From the NCBI GenBank assembly GCA_028565715.1, contig JAOXYC010166661.1:1-13395 (forward strand): 13,395 nucleotides of DNA, in the 5' to 3' direction. The position numbers were made by a program, and so were the translations under genes. A model generated the notes under the pieces. It ran no database searches and was not told where the DNA came from. It saw only the letters and a list, made by a program, of their open reading frames with translations. This document shows, one piece after another, positions 6,761 to 13,395 of the stretch. Positions within the stretch are counted from its first letter, which is position 1. Each line of letters begins with the position of its first letter. Source of the stretch: Phoronis pallida. Lineage: Eukaryota; Phoronida; Phoronidae.

Positions 6761-9700
6761 CTACAAATACATTTCAGAGTTCAAAAAGTACTCGCATGAG
6801 TTTAAAATTTATATTCCTATTAGTCGCAATTATGTAAAATGTTTTGCTGTCAATTTTGCAATAATGTCATTGTTGCAAATGATGAAGAACACGATAGTTT
6901 TAAAACGTATCATCTTTGGTTTATTAAAATAACTTGACTATAGTTTTGAAGTATCTAACTCCATGTTCACAATTCAAATGCTGCCAAATTGGTCAACACA
7001 AAGGAATATATCTACAAATCTGTTGGTAGTTTTAGGTTTTACTTTATTATCTGCCCTGTTAATATTGTAGCCAATAAGCGCTTTCGTTGATTGTATATAT
7101 AGCTTTATGTTGGCCATTCGGCGCATTTTTGAAAATGAAGTTAGAGACTTCGAAACTAGTCAAGTTTGAATAAAACCAACTACGATGATATGTTTTAAAA
7201 GTATCGTGTTTTTTATCATTGCAATATTCCTTTGTGTTGATACGTTTTAAAACTATTGTGTTCTTCATTATTGCAACATGGACTGTGCTGAAATCCAGAA
7301 AAATAATGTCATTCGAATTGATCCCGCGATATTATGCAAAGGAATGCTGAATTTGCACAATCTTTGACTATAGTACCAGCATGCTTTACTATACAATTGC
7401 CATTTCCAAGTTGATGAAGATCAACCTGAAAATAATTTCGTCCGGAATTCTGGTTTCTCAAAAATGTGTATTCCATAACTACAACTTAATTTTTAGTAGA
7501 GTTGAAATAAAAACAACAACTGTTTTAAGCGACATGTTTCGACGAACCTTTCGTCATTATCAAGCTTTATTGCAGAATGGCTAAATGCCAATGTGTGAGC
7601 CAGCACAATTTTTCTATTGTTGATGTTGATAAGAACCCCTATCGTTTGAAACTCCCGAAACCTTGTCATTGTTGTATTGATTCGCTGTTACCTTGCATTT
7701 CCTATTTTTCGTATTCAATTACCTGGAGGTATTATCGTTCCTTCTTTTGTATTCAGCCACAGAGCTTGGCATTTAGCCATTCTGCAATAAAGCTTGATAA
7801 TGACGAGAGGTTTGTTGAAACATGTTGCTTAAAACAGTTGTTGTTCTTATTTCAACTCTACTTCACAGCCACAAGGAAGTTTGGAAACTTTATTTTTGGT
7901 AAAAAATATTTTTTCCTAACAAACAAACCTCCTAGGTGATGGTATCCCTGACCCCCTGCTGTTTCCAGGGCGAGGTATACTGCTGCGGCCTGCAGGGGAG
8001 GCTGATCTCCGTGGTGATGTGTTTCCTATTGATTTGAGAGCGGGAGACGTTGGCCGCCCTGGAGACATTTTAGGATTTAAATTTCCAGTTGAGTTATTGG
8101 GACGTAGCCCGCCGAGGTTTCGTCTAGGAGATAACTTAGAGTCACTGTCTACATGTCGCATACCATTTGTTCTACCAGAGTCTGAATAAAAGATTAAATT
8201 TTAAAGTGGTGACCTTACTTCTTCATATTTTTTAAATTTAGTGCAGAATGACACTATATCCAATATGTTAACAAAAGTTATTAATAGCTGAAGTTTATTT
8301 TTTTTCAGACAAGTCACAAATACGACTTAAAAGAAGGTTCTTTGACAAAGTAGCCTGTTAGAATGCACACTTTATCAACACGAAACAATAAACAAACAAT
8401 TAAGCCCAATTTGACGTTCTACCTTGACCTTCGATTTTTAGTTTTATTCATGCGTATGTCTATGGTACTTAATAAAATGTAGTTGTTGGTACTTGCTGAT
8501 ATTTTGTCATACCTCTGCTGTTATGGTCAAGATACTGGCTTCCATAAGGGCTCTCAGGAGGGGAACTCCCGCTTGAATGTGAGCTTCCTGAGGCTACACT
8601 GTTCTTACTTTTACTCAAACGTCGAGTCAGTCTGGGATCATAGGTCGAGTCTGAATTATTAACAATGAAAACAGTTAAGCACAGAAACACTTTACTTGAC
8701 ACTTGAGATTACATTTGCTAACACAAATTAGTTACCACATAATATGTCCAGGACCATGATTTTTATGAAAAAAATATTTCAAAATGTTGGTACCGTATTC
8801 TCCTAATAAGTGCTCGGAGAGGAGGCCCTCATTATGGTGCTAAAATCCAAATTGACTTGGGCGCGCTTATTAGATCATGGGTGCTAATCAGGGAGAATAT
8901 GGTCCTTTATAAAATCAAAACGTTGTTCTGAACATATAATTGGTTCAATCATTTCACACGAAAAATCTAAATTTAGTCTTGTCTAGTTAATCCAGGTCAT
9001 CACATCACATGAGAAAAATAGTGAAACATGGCAAACACAACACTAAAGGTAAATTCAGGATACTGACCATCAAAGCGCCCTGGACTAGACCTGTTTGAAC
9101 TTAGTGGTGAGGAGCCATCGGCATCAGTGAGAGCCAGCGGGGGGACCACACCAGTGCTGTTCTTGTGCGCACGCAAACCTGCACAACAGAGGAGTGTTAT
9201 AAACATTACATGAACAATTGGAGTACCACAGCTTCTTGTACGCACACAAACCTGCACAACAAACTAGTGTTAAAAATACAATTAACAACATATACACAAG
9301 GTAAATAGACACTGCACAATTAATGAAATTAATTAACATTGGTATACACCGGCAGGAGGTTTTCTTTCAAACAGATACTGTTGAATTTTACTGACCATTC
9401 TGCAGTCTTTAATCGTATGAGACACTTCTCATATTGCCGTATTTGTGATTTCTCACCAGCTTCAAGGTGGTAAATCAGTTCTCCCAAACTCATCAAAATA
9501 TTATGTCAACCCGCTATTTTCCATTGTTAAGTAAAATTATTTCCCCCGCTTTCCACGATTGTCATTTCACTATTTTGATGAGTTTGGGAGATTTTATTAA
9601 CCACCTTGAAGCTGGTGAGAAATCACAAATACGGCAATATAAGAAGTATAACTATATTGTAAGACTTCATGTCTGAGTCTGACTAGTTTCGAAGTAACAT

Positions 9701-12504
9701 TCTCAGTTATCTAAGACATATTTGAAAACGAGGTAATAAATGAAGTACAAGCAAAAGTAATCGAGAGATAATAAAACTCGAACTGAACCAATAATTATTA
9801 CTTCGAAACTAGACTCAGACATGAAGTTTTACAACATAGTTATATTTTTAAAGCTCATCGTTTCATTCATCATCAATATAAGAAGTGTCTCGTACAATTG
9901 AAAAATTATGCAGAATGGTCAGTAAAATTCAACAGTACCTGTTTGAAAGCAATTAATTTAACATAAAGTTTTGCTATCACATCACATCCTTTAGACAGTA
10001 AAGAAGACTCTACTAAAAGCAACAAATAAATGTACAAGACAACATATGGGTTCATAAATATAATTGCTTCTGTATCTTTTCGTCATATGACACAAAATTC
10101 ATATGCAATAAATATTCCAGAAAGGTCATTCTATCTGTAAAAATATCTTTTTTTAAAAACGCATGTTTCAGTGCCCATAAACTTCTCTATGGAGAATACC
10201 TGAATAAGAGAATGAAGTTAACTTGATGTCTGCCAATACCCCCCACCATAACAGTAGAAATACAGCAGGCTAGTAGGTGAGGGAAAGGACTGCTTACTAA
10301 AATCCTCATTTCAATATTGACACAAACTGCTGGTCCATGAGTCAGGACTCTGCCAACTAAATGTTGCCATCATAAGCACTACAATAGTGGTAGTTTTCCA
10401 GTGATCCTACATTTTAAATTCTCTTTAGCGTGGTGTACATTATTAAGTATCAGACCTTTGTATACCATTTTCATAAGTGATTGCTAGTTGAAAAACTTCA
10501 ATCACTTTACTATTTTTGAATTTTCCAACTAGGACTTATGATAATGATATACAAAAGAGTGCACCAGTAGAATTGCAGTACTTGTGGAAATTGTGATAAT
10601 AATGAAAGCCACTTCTATTAACAAAATGGGACTTACTTGAGCGTCTGGGAGAAGCAACAGGGGAATAACTTTGTCGTAAGCCTAGAATGAAGGGATAGAA
10701 AGAAAGAGAGAGATGAGCAAGGGAAACCGTCACCATGGTAACCATAAAGCGGGTTATCGGTAAAAGAAATAACATGCTTTTTGGAGTACCAATACCAACA
10801 TGACAGGAACAGATGAGCTGGAACATCTTGATCATTAATACAAATATGACCAAAATGTTTTTCCAATGTTTTACTCAGGCTTATTCAAGCAAAAGGTTAG
10901 CCCGGGGAGGCAAAAAAAACTACTACCACACACACATCATAATTTAAGCCCTCTTCCCCCTCCCCCATAACTCTTTTGCTGGAGTAGTTCATTTGTGGAA
11001 AATCTGCTACTTGTGTATGTTGGTAAATAAAATAAAAATGCCCTAATGGAACCCACTGAGAGATCACAGACCACATGCCATGCACATAAAAGGTCCAACA
11101 ACGAGAGCAAGCATTGTATTAAACAACCACTGATACGTCAATTCTAGTATACTAAATGAATACATAACATATAAGCATATTTTTGTTTCACCATATTATA
11201 CTTGTTCTCTTAGTTGGACTTGGTCTTAAAAATCTTGACAAAACCAACCATGACATGCTCACACTACTTAAGCTGCAAGATATGAGGTTGCATATTCTGT
11301 CAGGGCTATTCCAGCAAAACAAGGTACCCCTAGAGGTGGAAGATTTTTTTTTAATTCGTGTAGGTCGTCAGTCGGTGCTGAAATGTTAATTTATGGGTGT
11401 TGGGCCGTGAAAAAATTAAAATGACATGAGTCGTCATATTTGGAGAAATTAATCAATATGGGTGGGTTGATTACTGATTTTTTTAATGAATTCAAATAGA
11501 TTCCCATGACAAGAAAGCATTTTGAAACAAACAGGAACTGAATAAAAATTAATTTACTCAGCACTGAAATAACCCTGGCCTCCCAATTGGCAACTGGGTT
11601 GGTCATCTCTAGTATACTAGAAAAAATTAATTCATGGGGGTGGTCCTTACAAAAAACAAAAGAAATGGAAATGTGTGGGTGGTCGTCCTTAAATTGAAAA
11701 ATTACAATTTATGGGGTATGGATAACATTTATTTAAAATACATGGGTATGGGTCATGAAAAAAAAATCTTCCACCCCCCGGGGTATGTTTTTTGCTGGAA
11801 TAGCCCTGAGTCAGTTGAATATATATATTCCATGCTGTCCTTTAATTTATCAGTTGGGATAGAGGGTAGTTTTTAAAATAACCAACAACTAAAAACAAAT
11901 AAATGCTTGAAATTTTCCATAAAATGTTATGCTTGAAAGACATAGTAGGCAATTTCAGAGTTGTAGTAAAAGTTCATTGTCTCCTGTTTTGATGGTTAAA
12001 ACATATTCACTTACCACTAGGAAACTGAAAAATGTTTGGATGCTTCACATTTTCAGGCTCCAAGTATGTGAATATGCTTCACATTTTCAGGCTCCTAGTA
12101 CCGTATGTGAATATGCTTCACATTTTCAGAATCCCAGTACGTGAATTTGTTTTGACCAATTTCAGAGTAGCAAGTGCATGCAAACAAACAAACACAAGTA
12201 AACTCCAACCACCAAAATGTTTGAAAACACATAATGCTTTGAGAAATGTGTATACGCCATTCCCAATGTAATAGCCATTGCGACAGAGTATTGCAATAAC
12301 TATGTTCAGCCAACCATAACTTACTTTCCTCCTGTGCCCTAGCAAGAGCTTGGATATCGAGGACATTGTGCGCTTTATTTTCATCTCCAGCTTGTGCTAC
12401 ATCTTCAGGACTAACTTCACGAGAGTCATCATAATCACTTGAACTATATGCCATCTTGTTCTTTTTCTTTGTTCTCGTAAATGTACCTGTGTCTATGTAT
12501 GCCC
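6685..12504 (-). CDS. SLAIN: SLAIN-family microtubule plus-end protein, 3' part (six exons)
   Basis: Exons 12325-12504, 10637-10681, 9068-9178, 8513-8650, 7929-8181 and 6685-6760 join with matching phases (1,1,1,1,2) into 266 codons plus a stop. Two stretches identify the family: L-D-I-Q-A-L-A-R-A-Q-E-E-S-L-R-Q at residues 48-63 (vertebrate SLAIN2 has a near-identical D-V-Q-I-L-A-R-M-Q-E-E-S-L-R-Q), and the C-terminal D-E-S-W-K-E-G-C-Y (vertebrate D-x-S-W-K-D-G-C-Y). The region between is Ser/Pro/Arg-rich and probably disordered. SLAIN proteins bind EB1 through SxIP motifs and recruit ch-TOG to growing microtubule plus ends. Here SxIP occurs at 224-227, 235-238 and 243-246. The N-terminal coiled-coil and SLAIN core are missing and should lie right of the window. 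I cannot say SLAIN1 or SLAIN2; invertebrates may have one ancestral gene. Confidence 0.93.
6869..7276. repeat. Imperfect foldback element in a SLAIN intron
   Basis: The arm at about 6869-7020 is the inverse of about 7091-7276, with gaps. Shared pieces include GAAGAACACGATAGTTTTAAAACGTATCATC and its degenerate inverse; GGTCAACACAAAG likewise pairs with CTTTATGTTGGCC. The right arm also carries a direct duplication of 38 bases (7187-7224 and 7239-7276). Arms are old and diverged; no coding content. Confidence 0.65.
7495..7862. repeat. Foldback element with 96-base arms in a SLAIN intron
   Basis: The arms at 7495-7590 and 7767-7862 are reverse complements with only a handful of mismatches, around a 176-base loop. 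Each contains AAGCTTTATTGCAGAATGG or its inverse and the core GCGACATGTTTCGAC. The same 43 bases occur alone at 3243-3285. The open frame at 7577-7939 is read through this element and is not a gene. The element ends 66 bases from the SLAIN donor at 7928. Confidence 0.87.
7929..8181 (-). CDS. SLAIN: SLAIN exon with two SxIP motifs
   Basis: The 253-base exon runs from a TTTTATTCAG acceptor (AG at 8183-8182) to donor GTTTGT (GT at 7928-7927). It enters in phase 1 and leaves in phase 2. It encodes about 84 residues rich in Ser, Pro, Arg and Gly, with repeated S-P-R-R and S-P motifs. S-S-I-P (224-227) and S-G-I-P (235-238) are EB1-type SxIP sequences in basic, proline-rich surroundings. The donor is weaker than the others, but the join to the last exon gives an uninterrupted family C-terminus. 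Confidence 0.88.
8513..8650 (-). CDS. SLAIN: SLAIN exon, Arg/Ser-rich
   Basis: The 138-base exon has acceptor TAATAATTCAG (AG at 8652-8651) and donor G|GTATGA (GT at 8512-8511), phase 1 at both ends. It encodes D-P-R-L-T-R-R-L-S-K-S-K followed by a Ser/Gly stretch and P-P-E-S-P-Y-G-S-Q-Y. The R-R-L-S and S-P sites would suit kinases, which is typical of disordered SLAIN regions; that is inference. Confidence 0.85.
8790..8905. repeat. 116-base MITE in a SLAIN intron
   Basis: The ends GTACCGTATTCTCC (8790-8803) and GGAGAATATGGTCC (8892-8905) are inverted with two mismatches. Inside are CCTAATAAGTGC, GCGCGCTTATTAG and GGTGCTAATCAGG, repeated variants of a CCTAATAAGCGC-type word. Repeats with this look occur in several invertebrate genomes, as I recall. 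Target-site duplication is not clear. Confidence 0.72.
9068..9178 (-). CDS. SLAIN: SLAIN exon, Ser/Pro-rich
   Basis: The 111-base exon runs from a CTGTTGTGCAG acceptor (AG at 9180-9179) to a G|GTCAGT donor (GT at 9067-9066), phase 1 at both ends. It encodes residues 76-111, with P-P-L-A-L and the Ser-rich S-S-P-L-S-S-N-R-S-S-P-G-R. No known motif is present. A decayed copy of its acceptor and first bases lies 73 bases upstream. Confidence 0.82.
9150..9270. repeat. Tandem duplication of a SLAIN 3' splice site
   Basis: About 48 bases around the acceptor of the exon ending at 9178 are repeated 73 bases further upstream in the intron. The two blocks are roughly 9150-9197 and 9223-9270. Both read, on the minus strand, a TTGTGCAG acceptor followed by GTTTG-GTGCG-ACAAGAA. 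The upstream copy has diverged. Confidence 0.78.
9364..9949. repeat. 586-base foldback element with three stems
   Basis: Outer arms 9364-9436 and 9874-9949 pair over about 70 bases, including GTTGAATTTTACTGACCATT and its inverse. Between them lie two more near-perfect inverted repeats side by side: 9425-9500 with 9571-9646, and about 9647-9698 with 9796-9847. The whole could fold as a three-way junction. There is no transposase frame. It sits in a SLAIN intron; ends start CTTTCAAACAG. Confidence 0.85.
10457..10555. repeat. Imperfect palindrome in a SLAIN intron
   Basis: The arms at 10457-10490 and 10526-10555 pair imperfectly (TTTGTATACCATTTTCATAAGT with its inverse, CTAGTTG with CAACTAG). 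A second small hairpin, AAGTGATTG/CAATCACTT, lies inside. It is probably an old MITE, 80 bases from the microexon donor. Confidence 0.6.
10637..10681 (-). CDS. SLAIN: SLAIN 45-base microexon
   Basis: It has a long pyrimidine tract and AG acceptor (10683-10682) and a perfect GTAAGT donor (GT at 10636-10635). The exon adds about 15 residues, L-R-Q-S-Y-S-P-V-A-S-P-R-R-S, phase 1 at both ends. It continues the conserved Q-E-E-S-L-R-Q motif exactly across the junction, which confirms the splice. Skipping it would keep the frame. Confidence 0.88.
11301..11808. mobile_element. 508-base non-autonomous DNA transposon with CAGGG ends
   Basis: The ends are inverted: CAGGGCTATTCCAGCAAAA at 11301 and its inverse ending at 11808. 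Pairing continues with gaps for about 55 bases to GGTGGAAGATTTTTTTTT. The interior is low complexity with repeated ATGGGTGTGG-like words and has no transposase. CAGGG ends resemble hAT elements, but the 8 bases on each side do not match, so no target-site duplication is seen and the class stays open. Confidence 0.75.
12040..12146. repeat. Three-copy tandem repeat, unit 34-39 bases
   Basis: The copies are at 12040-12073, 12074-12112 and 12113-12146. Each starts ATGCTTCACATTTTCAG and ends GTGAAT. The middle copy has a 5-base insertion. It lies in the intron 180 bases beyond the SLAIN donor at 12324. Confidence 0.9.
12325..12504 (-). CDS. SLAIN: SLAIN exon with acidic stretch and Q-E-E-S motif
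   Basis: The 180-base exon has a strong acceptor (TTTATTCTTTCAG, AG at 12506-12505) and a GTAAGT donor at 12324, phase 1 at both ends. It encodes a basic patch (T-R-T-K-K-K-N-K, residues 9-16), an acidic Ser/Asp/Glu stretch (20-34) and the conserved A-L-A-R-A-Q-E-E-S. A Met codon at 12454 is internal to the alignment. Only one of the three frames is open through the exon start. Confidence 0.88.
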
Positions 12505-13316
12505 CTGAAAGAATAAACACATTGTTGAATACTAACAATGTTCATTGTAAGAGAAGTGTCCATTTATTATTGAATTAAGTTTCAAATTTAAACAAAATCT
12601 TTTATCAGAAAAACCTAAAATTTGTTGCATTGCCAATCAACAGCCAAGGGACACTGACAGCCTTCTAGATAAACTAAGAGACCCTCTGGCTACAACTTTT
12701 GGTAAAACTATTGCATATGTCACATGCCAAACTTAAATCCAGGTGGATTTTAAAGTGGCCTGGACCAAATTATGATTTTAGTTTGGCCTAGGCCAATTTG
12801 AAATCCGCCTGGATTTTAGTTTGGCCAGGATTTCTTTAATATTGGGAATCTTGCCCAAAACCAAGACACAAAAAACACATGCAGCATATTTAATCAGCCA
12901 GTGAAAAATACAAATAGCAGGATATCTAAAACATCATAAAACTGCTACGAAAAATAATCCTCATCTTCATGCTATGAAGTTACTGTAACATGTTGACCAC
13001 ATGCAAACAACTTCACAGAAGGCCTCACTAATACGAACAAAATGAACATTAACTGAAAACAAAACAAGGACTATCCCAACTACATGCTCGGCAAACCCTT
13101 CGTAATAACATAAAGAACTACGATGAACTGCACATACCAACTTAACCATAAAATACAATACAACACATGGTAGCACAGTCATCATCAAGTTGAGTGTGCA
13201 CACCCAAATTTTGGTAAGAAACACAATGAAATCTGTGACATTTTGTTTCAGGTCCCTCCAACGGTTTAGAAGTTTAGACAATCAAAATAATAATAAATAA
13301 TAATGTCGGTGCTTAT
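12505..13316 (-). other. Upstream SLAIN intron sequence, no exon found
   Basis: I found no phase-1 GTAAGT-type donor or family-like peptide on the minus strand here. The preceding SLAIN exon is therefore probably beyond the right edge. A 104-codon minus frame (12967-13281) is hydrophobic and unlike SLAIN. Confidence 0.55.
12735..12831. repeat. Short direct and inverted repeats
   Basis: Near-palindromes at 12735-12750 (AAATCCAGGTGGATTT) and 12801-12816 (AAATCCGCCTGGATTT) are each followed by T-A-x-T-x-T-G-G-C-C. GATTTTAGTTTGGCC occurs twice (about 12774 and 12811). It reads as a small repeat unit in the upstream SLAIN intron. Confidence 0.65.
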
Positions 13317-13360
13317 AAAGCGCTTTTTATTCAAAGCGCTTTACAATGATTATTATCCCA
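13300..13360. repeat. Dispersed AAAGCGCTTT repeat fragment
   Basis: Two copies of the self-complementary AAAGCGCTTT lie at 13317-13326 and 13333-13342 inside an AATAATGTCGGTGCTTAT...ACAATGATTATTAT frame. The outer AT parts are also roughly inverted. Repeats of this form (TTATAAAGCGC...AAAGCGCTTTACA) are, as I recall, common in aquatic animal genomes. Confidence 0.6.
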
Positions 13361-13395
13361 GGTTGCAGAACTTTTCACTCAAATAACATTCTCAA

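Noticed and set aside
7577-7939. 120-codon plus-strand open frame
   Set aside because: It runs through the loop and right arm of the foldback element and then antisense into a SLAIN exon.
12040-12146. TTCACATTTTCAG repeats as alternative splice acceptors
   Set aside because: They read as acceptors only on the plus strand, while the gene is on the minus strand.
12452-12454. Met codon as the SLAIN start
   Set aside because: An open, phase-matched exon with a strong acceptor extends 50 bases upstream, and the family has a long N-terminal part before this region.
12967-13281. 104-codon minus-strand hydrophobic open frame
   Set aside because: It lies where a SLAIN intron is expected, shows no family similarity, and could arise by chance in AT-rich DNA.
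1-13395. CRISPR arrays, tRNA or rRNA genes
   Set aside because: No regularly spaced identical repeats, and no tRNA cloverleaf or rRNA-like stretch was recognised on reading both strands.

Overview
The window is nuclear DNA of an animal, most likely an AT-rich aquatic invertebrate. The coding sequence is split into short exons with GT/AG splice sites and consistent phases, the introns are full of short inverted-repeat elements, and there is no bacterial gene organisation. I cannot name the phylum; the repeat types and the lectin gene would suit a cnidarian, mollusc or similar lineage, but this is a guess.

Two genes lie head to tail on the minus strand, and both run off the window. (1) Positions 128-2224 hold three (possibly four) exons of a secreted fucolectin/F5-8C-like (FTP) lectin gene: one complete FTP domain split over two exons, then the first half of a second domain. 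It continues past the left edge. (2) Positions 6685-12504 hold the last six coding exons of a SLAIN-family microtubule plus-end protein. I rebuilt them by matching splice phases; they give 266 residues ending in the family's W-K-E-G-C-Y tail, with three SxIP motifs near the C-terminus. The last exon is only 76 coding bases. The 5' part of the gene lies beyond the right edge.

Between the two genes (about 2225-6680) is repeat-rich intergenic or 5' flanking DNA. It contains a plus-strand remnant of a Penelope-type retroelement (the tail of a GIY-YIG endonuclease, ending at 4310), GC-rich hairpins at 3148-3500, a 63-base-arm palindromic element (5582-5723) and smaller hairpins.

Every SLAIN intron in the window except the shortest carries recognisable inserted DNA: two foldback elements in 6761-7928, a 116-base MITE in 8651-9067, a 586-base triple-stem foldback in 9179-10636, and a 508-base element with CAGGG termini in 10682-12324. 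The most interesting gene-level observations are a decayed tandem copy of a SLAIN 3' splice site that would frameshift the message if used, a run of SLAIN exons of symmetric phase (including a 45-base microexon), and the altered sugar-binding motif in the lectin domain. I saw no convincing undescribed system; the triple-stem foldback element is the least ordinary structure.
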